Source: Flavisphingomonas formosensis
GTDB lineage: Bacteria > Pseudomonadota > Alphaproteobacteria > Sphingomonadales > Sphingomonadaceae
Reading direction: 5' to 3'
DNA length: 64,000 bases
NCBI RefSeq assembly: GCF_009755815.1
Contig: NZ_WRPK01000006.1
Span: 186,001-250,000 of the forward strand
Within the stretch, counting starts at the first letter, position 1. The number at the start of each line of letters is the position of its first letter. The translations under genes were made by a program, and so were the position numbers. The notes under the pieces were generated by a model. The model had not been told where the DNA came from. It saw only the letters and a program-made list of their open reading frames with translations, and did not search any database. Below are positions 1 through 9,008 of this stretch, piece after piece.

Positions 1-142
1 GCGGCGGGCATCAGCGAGCGAACATGCAGGCCGCTCGACCCATGTCGCAGTCGATTGATCGAGAGCAAGCGCCGTTCCTTCACCAAGTCGACGCCGATGA
101 GTCGGCGGCGGCCGGCTCCATAGGTTAGCGGCCGGATCGCTT
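1..142. other. left edge, no gene recognised
   Basis: All six frames of this edge were read. A short open frame on the minus strand leaves the window at position 1, but I recognise no family in it and no convincing start. The leader of the Crp/Fnr gene lies in the last 40 bases. The edge could contain the end of a neighbouring gene, but the sequence here does not prove it. Confidence 0.4.
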
Positions 143-166
143 TTGGCGTCCGCAAGTTGTCCTAAT

Positions 167-931
167 ATGAGGAGCATGGATCATTTTCTCCGCGGGCGCT
201 CCATCGAGCGGCTGGACGAGGCCGAGCGGGATCGTCTCGAAGGCCTCATTTCGCGTCATCGACGGCTCTCTGCGCGAACGACACTCGTGGAACGCGGGGA
301 GGAGCTGAGGCAAAGCACGTTGCTCGTAGAGGGTTTCATGATTCGCTACATCGACGATGTCGAAGGGCATCGTCAGATCGTGTCGTTCCATGTGCCTGGC
401 GATTTCGTTGATCTGCATGGTTATCCCCTCCGCGTTCTGGACCACTCGATCGCGACGATCACCGATGCGCTGATTGCCGTCGTTCCCCATAGCCAGCTGA
501 GCCAGATCATGGACAGCGATCCGACGCTCGCCCGCAAACTTTGGGCCGCCACGCTGCTCGACGCTGCGATGCACCGGGAATGGTTGTTCCGGCTGGGCCG
601 ATTGGAGGCGGTCGGCCGTATCGCACATTTTCTCGCTGAGACCGATGCTCGCCTTCAGGCGATCGGGCTAAGCGACGGCCGAACTTGCGCCCTGCCGATC
701 ACGCAAGGAGATCTGGCCGAGATCACCGGGCTGACCAGCATTCACGTCAATCGCGTTCTGCGGACCCTGCGCGAGGAGAATATCTGTCTATTGCGTGCAT
801 CAAGGCTGGAGATACTGGATCGACATCGTCTTTATCGAATCGGACAATTTGATCCTACCTATCTATACCTCAAAGCGACGCCGCCAACATCCGCTGCCGG
901 AGCCGAGAGCGCAAGGCAGCAGCGCGAATAG
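167..931 (+). CDS. Crp/Fnr-family transcriptional regulator
   Basis: Cytoplasmic DNA-binding regulator of about 254 residues. An N-terminal cyclic-nucleotide-type beta-roll domain (motif VSFHVPGDFVDLHG near its end) is joined by a long helix to a C-terminal winged helix, with the recognition segment ITGLTSIHVNRVLRTLR typical of the Crp/Fnr HTH. There is no N-terminal cysteine cluster, so an Fnr-type 4Fe-4S oxygen sensor is unlikely. The longest frame begins with a TTG at 143. I chose the ATG at 167; the ATG at 176 is also possible, and neither has a strong ribosome site. The target genes and effector are unknown. A second family member lies at 6971. Confidence 0.85.
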   Translation: MRSMDHFLRGRSIERLDEAERDRLEGLISRHRRLSARTTLVERGEELRQSTLLVEGFMIRYIDDVEGHRQIVSFHVPGDFVDLHGYPLRVLDHSIATITDALIAVVPHSQLSQIMDSDPTLARKLWAATLLDAAMHREWLFRLGRLEAVGRIAHFLAETDARLQAIGLSDGRTCALPITQGDLAEITGLTSIHVNRVLRTLREENICLLRASRLEILDRHRLYRIGQFDPTYLYLKATPPTSAAGAESARQQRE

Positions 932-1125
932 CGATCGTTCGGTGGCCGGGAAGCGTAAGGACGAAGCTTTTGCCGGTGACGGTGGGTTGCCCATAATCAG
1001 CGATCGGATGTCCGTCAGCCGGCTGAGACCAAGCCGATCGGGTGAGCAAGCATGCGCGCTGGATTGTTCCGGGGAAAAAGAGGCCCTTGAAAAGGGGATG
1101 TGCGAGCGCCGTCGATTGTATTGGC

Positions 1126-1145
1126 CGGGAAGGCATGCTTTCCCG
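1126..1145. terminator. 20-bp near-perfect palindrome between convergent genes
   Basis: CGGGAA and TTCCCG arms flank a GCATGC core, giving an imperfect inverted repeat. It lies between the end of the plus-strand Crp/Fnr gene (931) and the 3' end of the minus-strand Mfd-like gene (1190). There is no clear U-tract, so a bidirectional terminator is only one reading. Confidence 0.3.
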
Positions 1146-1189
1146 AGCAGAGGGGCACGAAATGATATCCAGCGCAGGGCGTCCGCCGA

Positions 1190-4100
1190 TCAGGTCGGTA
1201 TGAACGACTCGAGGAGATGTTCGACAGTCGTGAGCCGTGATTGCTCATCCGCGGACACCGTAAAAATGAGCCGATCGCGTTTTTTTACGGCGTCGGCGAC
1301 AGAAATTGTACAGCAATGATCCTTGCGCAGTGTGAGAGCTATCGTCGTTGATCCCGCGTCGATGCGCGCAATACCGAGGCCGCGCGCGAGCAATCTAATC
1401 CGTGCAGCACAGAGTAATTGCATCGCCGGGGCGGGCAGCGAACCAAAGCGATCGATTACCTCTTCCTCGAACGCCTGAAGCTCGGCAATCCCTTCGAGAC
1501 GGGCAAGCCGGACATAGAGGTTCAGCCGGATATCAGTCTCCGGCAGCCAATCCTCGGGGAGAAAGCCGGTTGCGCCGAGCCTGAGCTCGGGTGACCAATC
1601 GTCGACGCGCTCGCCTCGCGCCTGGCGCAGCGCCTTCCGAAGCATGGCCTGATAGAGATCGATGCCAACGAGCCTGATATGTCCGGCCTGGGTTTCCCCG
1701 ACGAGATCGCCAGCCCCCCGCAGATCGAGATCGCGGGCACTGATCTCGAAGCCGGCTCCCAGCTGATCATAGGTTGCGAGTGTCCGCAGCCGCTTGACGG
1801 TTTGGTCGCTCAGGCAGCCGTCACGGGCGCCAAGCAGGATCAACTGGCCGCGACGATTACCCCGGCCGACCCGTCCGCGCAGCTGATGCAGCTGAGCAAG
1901 ACCGAAGCGATCAGCGTGCCAGACGATCATCGTGTTGGCGCGTGGTACGTCGAGCCCCGCCTCGATAATGTTGGTGGCGAGCAGTACATCGCCTTTGCCG
2001 CCAGCGAAGGCGACCATGATGCGATCTACGTCCGACACGGGCATTTTGCCGTGCGCTTCGACGATGTGCAACTCGGGAACCGCCTCTTCGAGTTGCTGGC
2101 GAACCGCTGCCATGTCGGCGATGCGGGCGACGACGACAAAGCTCTGGCCGCCACGGCTCTTCTCCCTGAGGAGGGCTGTCCGGACCGGTTGCATGTCTCT
2201 GCCGGCCAGGCTGGTGCGGACCGGCTGCCGTCGGGCGGGCGGTGTCGCGATGATCGAAATCTGCTGAAGGCCAACGAGCGCAGCCTGGAGCGTCCGGGGA
2301 ATCGGCGTCGCGCTCAGGGTGAGCATGTGGACATCGGCTGCCTTTCGGAGCTGCGCTTTATCGGCCGCCCCAAAGCGCTGCTCTTCATCGACAATGATCA
2401 GGCCGAGCTTGGCTGGGCGAATTGATTTCGAAAGAAGCGCGGTCGATCCGATCACGACCGAGGCGGACCCGCCGGAAAGGGCAGCCTCCACCTCCTTTTT
2501 CTCGCTGTTGCCCGTCAGTCGCGAATAGCCGCAGACGTTTCCGCCGATCACCTCGAAACGTCGCTTGAACGTCTCGAGATGTTGACCGATCAGCACCGTC
2601 GTCGGGGCGATGACCATGACTTGATAGCCTGCCAGGACGCAGATTGCGGCAGCGCGCAGGGCGATCTCCGTCTTGCCGTAGCCGACGTCGCCCACGAGCA
2701 GCCGGTCCATGGCCGAACCGCTCGCCATATCCGCCCTGACGGCTCCGATGGCCCGGCTTTGATCCTCGGTTTCGGTAAAGGCGAACCCACTTGCAAATCG
2801 TTCATAAGCAGCGGGATCGGCCTCCATCTTCGGGGCGCGACACGCCGAACGCTGCTGGGCGCGTGTCGCAAGAGCAGTTGCACTCTCCCGGAGAGCGGCC
2901 TGGATTTGGCGTTGCCGGCGCTTCCAGGATGAACCGTCGAGCTTGTCCAGCGCGACGGCATCCGCCTGCGCGCCATATCGCCACAATCGCGCTGCCTGAT
3001 CGATCGGAAGCAGTCGGCGCGCTTGGGCAGCATAGCGCAGGGCGATTGCTTCGCCGCCGCCGGCTTCCACCGGCATTGCCTCCAACCCCTCCACTATCGC
3101 TATTCCGTGATCTTCATGGATGACCATGTCGCCGCAGCGCATGTCCGTCGCGATTTGACCTGCAGCTGTAGATCTGAGCGCTTCCTGCGCACCGCTCGCG
3201 CGACTGCCAAGCAGGTCGGTCGCGGTCACCAGGACGAGGTCAGGCGCGGTGAAGCCTCGGCCTCCCGCCATCTCGAGAAATGCATGTCGGCCCGGCGACA
3301 TTTGCATGATGTCGCTCCAACAGCCAGCCTCTTCCATCTCGATACCGAGTCGGTCGGAGACGCGGCTGCGCAAAAAACGGAGGTCCCGCGCTGAGCCGGA
3401 GACGACCAAGCGTCGTCCGCGTTCGATCATCGACCGTGCGAACCGCGTGAAAGCCAGGATTGGTGATCGGCTCTCTGCAAAATATGGCACCCGGTCGATG
3501 TCCGTCTCATCAATCGAGAAGATGGACCAATCTGCCAGCGCATCCGACCATCGCTTCTCCTCGATCGCGATCCCGGCACCCTCATCGTCGCCCCGAGCGT
3601 CGGCGGCCAGTTCGAGCAGGCGCTTGCGCCGGGCGGCGACCTTTGCAGCGAAGGCGATGTTTCCCGGTTTCAGGTGGCGCAGGATCAGGATGGTGGGATC
3701 CACTGCGGGCTCGGTGGCGCGGCCTATCTCCAGCGCGTCGCGCATTGCGATGGTGCGCTGTGATCCTGGCTCATAGGATCGCAGCGCGGTTACCCTTCCT
3801 TCGCCTGTCTCGATCCGCACCGGCATGCCGGCATCGGCAGGAAAGATATCGATGACATTGCCACGAATGGCTACCTCGCCCGGTTCATCTACCCGGTCGT
3901 CCTGGATATAGCCTAATCGAGCCACCAGCGTTTCGAACATGCCGGCCTCGAGCGTGTCGCCGGGATGCAAGGTTGGCGGAGCACGGTCGAAATGTTCGGG
4001 CGGCGGATAGTGCTGGACCGTCGCCTCCACGCTCATCAGGCAAGCCAGCGGGGGGCGATGCGGCGCCTGCTGCAGCATTCTCAGGCGATGCAGAGCCGCC

Positions 4101-4312
4101 ATGCGTCGGCCGGTATTGGCAGGAGAAGGCGGAGCGTCGTCGCCAGGCAAGGCATCGCTCGACGGCAGGAAGATGATCGCCCCGTCGCCGACAAGCGCCG
4201 TGAGCATCTCAGAAAGCTGTTCTGCCTGCGATTCTTCGTCTGCGATATAGACGAGATCGCCTCGCATCAGCGTTTCGGCGAGGCGGACGGCGATCAGGCT
4301 GATATTGGCCAT
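1190..4312 (-). CDS. Mfd-like transcription-repair coupling helicase (shortened paralogue)
   Basis: SF2 DNA translocase of about 1040 residues with the Mfd domain order: a reduced UvrB-like N-terminus, an RNAP-interaction (CarD-like) domain with motif VIHEDHGIAIVEG, then the RecG-like translocase with Walker A GDVGYGKT, Walker B VDEEQRFG, LSATPIPRTL and the motif VI box QLHQLRGRVGRG, and a C-terminal TRCF domain. Canonical Mfd is about 1150 residues and most of the deficit is N-terminal, where UvrA/UvrB contacts lie. I expect the standard mfd elsewhere in the genome and read this as a second copy whose repair coupling may be altered. The longest frame starts at a TTG at 4357. The ATG at 4312 has GGAAA about 6 bases upstream and was chosen. 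Confidence 0.85.
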   Translation of the reverse strand: MANISLIAVRLAETLMRGDLVYIADEESQAEQLSEMLTALVGDGAIIFLPSSDALPGDDAPPSPANTGRRMAALHRLRMLQQAPHRPPLACLMSVEATVQHYPPPEHFDRAPPTLHPGDTLEAGMFETLVARLGYIQDDRVDEPGEVAIRGNVIDIFPADAGMPVRIETGEGRVTALRSYEPGSQRTIAMRDALEIGRATEPAVDPTILILRHLKPGNIAFAAKVAARRKRLLELAADARGDDEGAGIAIEEKRWSDALADWSIFSIDETDIDRVPYFAESRSPILAFTRFARSMIERGRRLVVSGSARDLRFLRSRVSDRLGIEMEEAGCWSDIMQMSPGRHAFLEMAGGRGFTAPDLVLVTATDLLGSRASGAQEALRSTAAGQIATDMRCGDMVIHEDHGIAIVEGLEAMPVEAGGGEAIALRYAAQARRLLPIDQAARLWRYGAQADAVALDKLDGSSWKRRQRQIQAALRESATALATRAQQRSACRAPKMEADPAAYERFASGFAFTETEDQSRAIGAVRADMASGSAMDRLLVGDVGYGKTEIALRAAAICVLAGYQVMVIAPTTVLIGQHLETFKRRFEVIGGNVCGYSRLTGNSEKKEVEAALSGGSASVVIGSTALLSKSIRPAKLGLIIVDEEQRFGAADKAQLRKAADVHMLTLSATPIPRTLQAALVGLQQISIIATPPARRQPVRTSLAGRDMQPVRTALLREKSRGGQSFVVVARIADMAAVRQQLEEAVPELHIVEAHGKMPVSDVDRIMVAFAGGKGDVLLATNIIEAGLDVPRANTMIVWHADRFGLAQLHQLRGRVGRGNRRGQLILLGARDGCLSDQTVKRLRTLATYDQLGAGFEISARDLDLRGAGDLVGETQAGHIRLVGIDLYQAMLRKALRQARGERVDDWSPELRLGATGFLPEDWLPETDIRLNLYVRLARLEGIAELQAFEEEVIDRFGSLPAPAMQLLCAARIRLLARGLGIARIDAGSTTIALTLRKDHCCTISVADAVKKRDRLIFTVSADEQSRLTTVEHLLESFIPT

Positions 4313-4510
4313 GCGTTTTTCCGGAATGGCCGCGCGAGGCACGCTCGACGTCGGCAATGCATCGAGCGCTGACGGCTATGGGTAATCAGGGAAGATTTTG
4401 TCTCTTCCAGTGAGGGCCAAAGCTTCCTGCTGCCCGCGACTGCGTGGCTATCGACCAATGAATCGCGTTGGTTGGGGCTCTTGCGGCCGCTGCGAACCCG
4501 CTCGGGAAGC

Positions 4511-4738
4511 TCATCGGTCTGCCAGCTGCGTCTTGAGCTCATCTATCCGCTGCGATGCTTCAGCCTTGCTAAGATTTCCCGGCGGCAGCTCCGCGCCCAG
4601 CTGCTCGCATAAAGTGGCCAGATAAGAGGCCTGCGCACCTGTCATCGGATCGTCACCCGACACCCAATTGCTTGGGTCTTTTACGGTGTTCGATCCTGGG
4701 TGGTCGTCGAGCTTCGGATTGTCAAATTGATCGGCCAT
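4511..4738 (-). CDS. DUF3072 family small protein
   Basis: A 75-residue acidic soluble protein. The core MTGAQASYLATLCEQLG followed by a helical segment ending in IDELKTQLADR matches the DUF3072 family, which I know mainly from proteobacteria and has no assigned biochemical role. No membrane segment or signal is visible. A perfect EcfG-type promoter sits about 40 bases upstream (4777-4801), so the gene is probably part of the general stress regulon. The next gene downstream on the same strand is the Mfd-like helicase, 200 bases away, and probably separate. Confidence 0.8.
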   Translation of the reverse strand: MADQFDNPKLDDHPGSNTVKDPSNWVSGDDPMTGAQASYLATLCEQLGAELPPGNLSKAEASQRIDELKTQLADR

Positions 4739-4776
4739 ATCCGCCTATCTCATGTTCATGGGATGTTCCATTGCAG

Positions 4777-4801
4777 AACGGAAAGGAAGCTTCCGAGTTC
4801 C
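4777..4801 (-). promoter_or_regulatory. EcfG-type general stress promoter
   Basis: On the minus strand the sequence reads GGAAC, then exactly 16 bases, then CGTT, the consensus of alphaproteobacterial sigma-EcfG promoters. The -10 element ends about 39 bases upstream of the DUF3072 start codon, a normal spacing. The match and position are seen directly; use by EcfG is inferred from the family consensus. Confidence 0.7.
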
Positions 4802-4896
4802 TTTCAATCTTGATGCTCTGGCTTGCGGATTAGGCGATTGAGATGAGGCTGAACTATTGTCGCATAGCCATCTCTGCTCAGTCCGCGTAGCCAAAG

Positions 4897-5502
4897 TCAT
4901 CGCCTTGGATCGTCGTTCCGAACGTTTGCCGGCGCATGTGCCGGCCACTCCCCGTCCTCGAGAGGAGGCAGGGCTTCGAATTCCTCCTTTGTGATCCGCA
5001 ACGTCCACTGTTCGCACCCGAAGGCTACGCTTGCGCGCGGGACGGCGCGCAGAGCTTCAGCAATTGCCGGTCCCTCGGAAGAGGCTATGACAATATAGCT
5101 GATCTGCCCGGTGGCACATTCCAGAAGTGCTTCGACCGCCTTGCCGATTTTCTCGCCCTGCTCGTCGACGATTTGGAAGCCGCACACCGAGGTCGCGGAA
5201 AACAGCGTGGGCGCGGCGGACCGCGAGCTCGCGACGACCGCAGATTTGCCGCCATCTTCATAGACTCTCTGGCGTCCGAGCCAGCGCCAGATTCCGATTG
5301 CGTTGACAAGCGTGAGAAATATATTGGTTGTCAACAGATTGGCCTGGCCGGTGGTAAAACCCACGAGCGACCAGCATAGCGAGCCGATCAAAAAGACGAC
5401 GAAGCCCCATCCCGTGAAACGCGCGCCGAGATTTGCGGCTGTCATCATCGCCGCAATCATTGTCGCGGCAGGAGCGATCCACTCTGCCATGGTCTGAACC
5501 AT
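4897..5502 (-). CDS. membrane protein with PRC-barrel domain
   Basis: A protein of 201 residues with about three hydrophobic segments in the first 75 (including GWGFVVFLIGSLCWSLVGF and NIFLTLVNAIGIWRWLG), followed from about residue 100 by a PRC-barrel-like beta domain (VCGFQIVDEQGEKIGKAVEAL). PRC barrels bind protein or small-molecule partners; this combination suggests a cytoplasmic barrel tethered to the inner membrane. The start is decided by a strong GGAGGG ribosome site that is ideally placed for the second of two adjacent ATGs (5502 rather than 5505). The longer frame to 5619 overlaps the divergent flavoprotein start and is rejected. The function is unknown. Confidence 0.75.
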   Translation of the reverse strand: MVQTMAEWIAPAATMIAAMMTAANLGARFTGWGFVVFLIGSLCWSLVGFTTGQANLLTTNIFLTLVNAIGIWRWLGRQRVYEDGGKSAVVASSRSAAPTLFSATSVCGFQIVDEQGEKIGKAVEALLECATGQISYIVIASSEGPAIAEALRAVPRASVAFGCEQWTLRITKEEFEALPPLEDGEWPAHAPANVRNDDPRR

Positions 5503-5612
5503 CATATCCCTCCGTTGAGTGGCGGAGAGAACGCATGACTGCGGTTCGGGTTGACCTCCATATGTGGCTTTCGAGATTTGGAACGAAAGGGCGTATTGGC
5601 AATTTTTGCACG

Positions 5613-6527
5613 ATGCCACGCATTCGGGACTGCGCTATCATTGGGGCGGGAGCGGCCGGACTGACCGCCGCCATTTATGTGGCGCGCTTCCATCTCGAAA
5701 CCACGGTTTTTGACGGCGGCGACAGCCGCGCCGCATCCATCCCGCGCACGCTCAACCATGCGGGCTTTCCCGAAGGAATCAGCGGTGCCGATTTGATCGC
5801 CCGGATGCACCGTCAGGCGATGCGCTATGGCGCTCATATCGAGCGGCAGCGCGTAATCCGGCTTGATCGGGCGGGCGAGGATTTCATTGTGGTCACCGAA
5901 ACGGGGGAGACCCGCTTCCGGTCGGTCCTGCTGGCGACAGGCGTGGTCAACCATCGCCCTGACATCGAGGCTTCGTCGCACGACAGAGCTCTCGCCCAAG
6001 GATTGTTGCGCTATTGTCCGATTTGTGACGGATATGAAGTCACGGACAAGCGGATAGGCGTCATAGGTGCTGGTAGCCACGGCTTTAAGGAAGCGTATTT
6101 CTTGCGCATGTACAGCAGGGACGTCACTCTGATCGTGCCGGAGTGCGGGTCAGGTCTCGAAGCGGGTGAGCGGGAAACGCTTGGTAAGCTTGGCATTCGT
6201 CAGGTCGATGGCCCGCGCGGGCAGCTTCGTATCGATGGAACTCATCTGATCGTGCCCACGGCGGCGGGCGAGCTTGCCTTCGACAGTGTCTACCCTGCGC
6301 TTGGATCGAAGATATGTTCGGGCCTGGCGTCCGCGCTCGGCGCGGCGACGAGCGAGGACGGTTGCATCATCGTCGATGCGCATCAGCGTACCAGCATAGC
6401 CGGTCTTTACGCGGCGGGTGACGTCGTGCGGGGGCTCGATCAGATCAGCCATGCGATGGGTGAGGCCGGAGTCGCTGCGACGGCCTTGCGCAATGATCTT
6501 GCTGAACGGCGCGCCCTGTTGCGTTGA
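5613..6527 (+). CDS. thioredoxin-reductase-like FAD/NAD(P) oxidoreductase
   Basis: A flavoprotein disulfide reductase of 304 residues. The FAD-binding GAGAAGLTAA motif begins about residue 8, the redox-active pair is in CPICDG, the NAD(P) motif GVIGAGSHG follows, and the C-terminal FAD motif is GLYAAGDVV. The layout and length fit the TrxB superfamily, but the glutathione- or thioredoxin-binding partner is not evident. The MPRIRDC start at 5613 puts the dinucleotide motif at the expected distance from the N-terminus; the frame is open back to 5433 but that part overlaps the divergent membrane gene. With its neighbours it suggests a redox or stress role. Confidence 0.85.
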   Translation: MPRIRDCAIIGAGAAGLTAAIYVARFHLETTVFDGGDSRAASIPRTLNHAGFPEGISGADLIARMHRQAMRYGAHIERQRVIRLDRAGEDFIVVTETGETRFRSVLLATGVVNHRPDIEASSHDRALAQGLLRYCPICDGYEVTDKRIGVIGAGSHGFKEAYFLRMYSRDVTLIVPECGSGLEAGERETLGKLGIRQVDGPRGQLRIDGTHLIVPTAAGELAFDSVYPALGSKICSGLASALGAATSEDGCIIVDAHQRTSIAGLYAAGDVVRGLDQISHAMGEAGVAATALRNDLAERRALLR

Positions 6528-6970
6528 ATCGTCTCTCAGGGGTCGCATTTGATTTCCATCTATGGGTTCTAGCGCGACGAGCATGTCAGCAGGCACGCTG
6601 CTCGGCCAAGGCGCCGGCCCAGCATCTCACGCATTGGTCTTGGAAGTGCGCGTACAGGCACCGCTCCCGGTCGTTTGCGAGCGCAGAGTGCGAACGGCAG
6701 CGTGCAGACCCGGTAACCCGAAACGGTCATCGCAATAGCCTATGTTATCGGACTGGAGCCTGTCGGAGGCACCCGGTTTGTCGGCCACACGTTGGAGTAG
6801 CAGGCGAAACGCATGGCCATGACCTACGGCGGTCTCTGCGCCTGAGGTGGCCAGTCGAGGCAACGCGTAGGTGAGTTGACGGCCCATTATAACTTATGTT
6901 GATGCTGTTATCGTCGCGCGCGCCCAGCCTTTTTTGCGTGTCGGGGGCCTATAACGGGGAGCAATTGGCA
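6528..6970. other. 443-base gap, no gene recognised
   Basis: Open frames here (for example at 6524-6874) have composition unlike the neighbouring genes and no recognisable domain. The 3' part is the leader of the Crp/Fnr gene; if that gene used the ATG at 6896 instead of 6971 the gap would be shorter. No promoter I can name was found. Confidence 0.5.
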
Positions 6971-7657
6971 ATGCTGAGCCATGACCGCGTCGACGGCACC
7001 GCGAGCTTTTTCCGGGCGCACCAATATCTTGCCCGGGAAGGCGAGGCGCAACATCGCCTTTTCCTTCTGAAAGAGGGCTGGGCATGCCGCTTTCGTCTGC
7101 TACCGGATGGACGCCGTCAGATTACCGCCCTTTTCCTGCCCGGCAACTGGTGTGAACTCGCCTGGATGCAGAACTTTTTGCCCGATCAGCCGGTGGTTGC
7201 TCTCACCAACGTCAGAGCGACCGCCATCCCAGCCGCAGCGATCCGGCAACAATGTGAGCAGCATGTGGACATCCGCTCGGCGATCTGGTCGGAGATGATC
7301 GCTCAAGAGCGCCGCCAGTCCGACTGGATCATCAATCTCGGTCGCAAGTCCGCGATAGAGCGGCTCAGTCATCTGTTCTGCGAGTTTCATACGCGTCTTC
7401 ACGCTTGCGGTCTGACCTATGGTGATCAGTTTGCCATGCCACTCACTCAAATCGATCTTGCCGACGTGGCCGGGCTGACTCCCGTCCATGTCAACCGAAC
7501 CCTGCGTGAAATGCGGTCGCGTGGGCTGATCGAGCTCCAGTCAAAATGGCTTCGTATCTTCGAGCTAGACGAAATTCGCCGCCTCGGTCTTTTCGAAGCG
7601 GGCTTGCGCGAAACGCCGAACGGCGGGGTCGCACCGCTGCGGCTGGTGTGCGCCTGA
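6971..7657 (+). CDS. Crp/Fnr-family transcriptional regulator
   Basis: A DNA-binding regulator of 228 residues, distantly similar to the gene at 167. A beta-roll effector domain (ITALFLPGNWCELAWM) is followed by the Crp-type winged helix with LADVAGLTPVHVNRTLREMR. There is no FNR cysteine cluster near the N-terminus. The frame stays open to an ATG at 6896, but those residues do not look like the family, while GGGGAG sits 9 bases before the ATG at 6971. The ligand and targets are unknown. Confidence 0.85.
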   Translation: MLSHDRVDGTASFFRAHQYLAREGEAQHRLFLLKEGWACRFRLLPDGRRQITALFLPGNWCELAWMQNFLPDQPVVALTNVRATAIPAAAIRQQCEQHVDIRSAIWSEMIAQERRQSDWIINLGRKSAIERLSHLFCEFHTRLHACGLTYGDQFAMPLTQIDLADVAGLTPVHVNRTLREMRSRGLIELQSKWLRIFELDEIRRLGLFEAGLRETPNGGVAPLRLVCA

Positions 7658-7809
7658 CGGCCAGCCGGATAGTAAACGTCCCGAACGCGAGTGTGCGTTG
7701 CAGCGTGGCCTCGCCGGGCCGTTGTTCGACCGTCGTGCGAGCCGAATCGGTGTGAGCTGGCGTGGCCTCGCAGGCGGCGGGGGAAATGAGATCGATGCCG
7801 TCGGTGCGA

Positions 7810-8589
7810 TCAGTCCTCATTCTCTGCAGATGGCATCCCATCTCGCGGGCCGCTCTCTGACGCCATCCACGGTACGATGATCGTACAGGAAAGCCCCCCT
7901 GGAAGAAGGTCGAACCGCGTTTTCGCGTCAAGCTGGTAAGGAAGACCGTGTAAGATGAAATCGCGTCCGAAGCCGACATGACCTGGATCAGGATCGATAA
8001 CCGGCACGCCGCGCTCCTGCCATTCCAAAATCAGTTCTTCATCCTTCAGCGACCAGCGGATTTCCAGCGCCCCCGGTATCTCGGCTCGTGCGAGTAGACC
8101 GAATTTGATCGCGTTGGTGCTCAATTCATGGATGGCGAGTGCGAATGATTGGGCGGTGCCATAATCCAGTCCGATTTCTGGTCCCTCGATGGAGAGCCTG
8201 GAATCCAACTCGAAGGCGAGCAACTCATCGCGGACGAGCGTTTCGAGATCGACATGGTCCGATGGGTAGCGGCCGCGCATGGTCTGCATCCGCGCGAGCG
8301 CATCGAGCCGCCCCGAAAAATGCTCGGCCACATCCTCTAATGAAGCTCCCGAGTGGGCTGTTCGCGAGAAGATCGCCCGAACCGTTGCGAGCAGGTTGCG
8401 GACCCGGCGTTGCAATTCGATCTGGAGCTGCTTTTCCCGATCTCGATCGGCGCGCCGCTCCTTCTCCAGTGCCGAGAGCTTCCGTCGCGTCGCCGCAAGC
8501 TCGGCCCGGAGGAGGGCGAGCTCGTAGTTGTGCGAAGGCGAAGCTTCCTCCGATGATCCGGCTCCTCCATCTCGGTTCGTGTGGCTCAT
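7810..8589 (-). CDS. HWE-family histidine kinase lacking the phospho-acceptor His
   Basis: A soluble kinase-like protein of 259 residues. A coiled-coil (about residues 20-58) leads into a dimerisation/H-box region, then an HWE-type ATPase with the N-box HELSTNAIKFG (H154, N159), the family-defining WQE (W190, E192) and a GFGRDFI glycine turn. In the H-box the sequence is ELQRRVRNLLATV: arginine (CGC, residue 61) stands where HWE kinases carry the phosphorylated histidine of ELxHRVxN. ATP binding looks intact, autophosphorylation at the usual site does not. There is no sensor domain and no response regulator beside it. The ATG at 8589 is the only good start. It may be a pseudokinase modulating another HWE kinase or phosphorelay. 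Confidence 0.8.
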   Translation of the reverse strand: MSHTNRDGGAGSSEEASPSHNYELALLRAELAATRRKLSALEKERRADRDREKQLQIELQRRVRNLLATVRAIFSRTAHSGASLEDVAEHFSGRLDALARMQTMRGRYPSDHVDLETLVRDELLAFELDSRLSIEGPEIGLDYGTAQSFALAIHELSTNAIKFGLLARAEIPGALEIRWSLKDEELILEWQERGVPVIDPDPGHVGFGRDFILHGLPYQLDAKTRFDLLPGGLSCTIIVPWMASESGPRDGMPSAENED

Positions 8590-9008
8590 ATGCGAGACTC
8601 GCTCGATCTTTCCTCGTCTGAGAGTATCGATAGACTATAAATGTGCTCTCGTGCCTTCTGAAAGTCGAGAATGGTGCGATTGCTTTATCATCGATTCTCG
8701 CGCGATTGCAGGTCGTCGGATGGCCCAACGGAAAAGTCCTTGGGCATCGGCTCCCGAAATCCTGATTATGGCTATGGGTTGACAGGCGCTTCAGACCTAG
8801 CAGGCGGTATCGCCGCTCCGTGCCAGCGAATTCGATGGTCGAGAAGACACCCGCCGATCCCGATTGAAGCGCTTCTCCGCCATATTCAGGAGAGCCGCGG
8901 CATGGAACGTCTTGAAAGCCCCTCGAAGGCCGAAGATTAATGCACGCTAATGTAGGAACCGGCGCTCATGCCTATCTTCATCTGGCGGGTAGAGCCGATG
9001 AGGTTGGA
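8590..9008. other. 419-base gap, no convincing gene
   Basis: This is the upstream region of both the minus-strand kinase and the plus-strand 67-residue gene. An open frame of 89 codons ends at 8940 but has no recognisable domain, uneven codon use and no good ribosome site. Two GGAAC words (about 8904 and 8956) lack a CGTT at the EcfG spacing. Confidence 0.5.

Noticed and set aside
795-1319. Plus-strand open frame of 174 codons after the Crp/Fnr gene
   Set aside because: It overlaps the end of a well-supported gene in another frame, and its translation has no domain and atypical composition.
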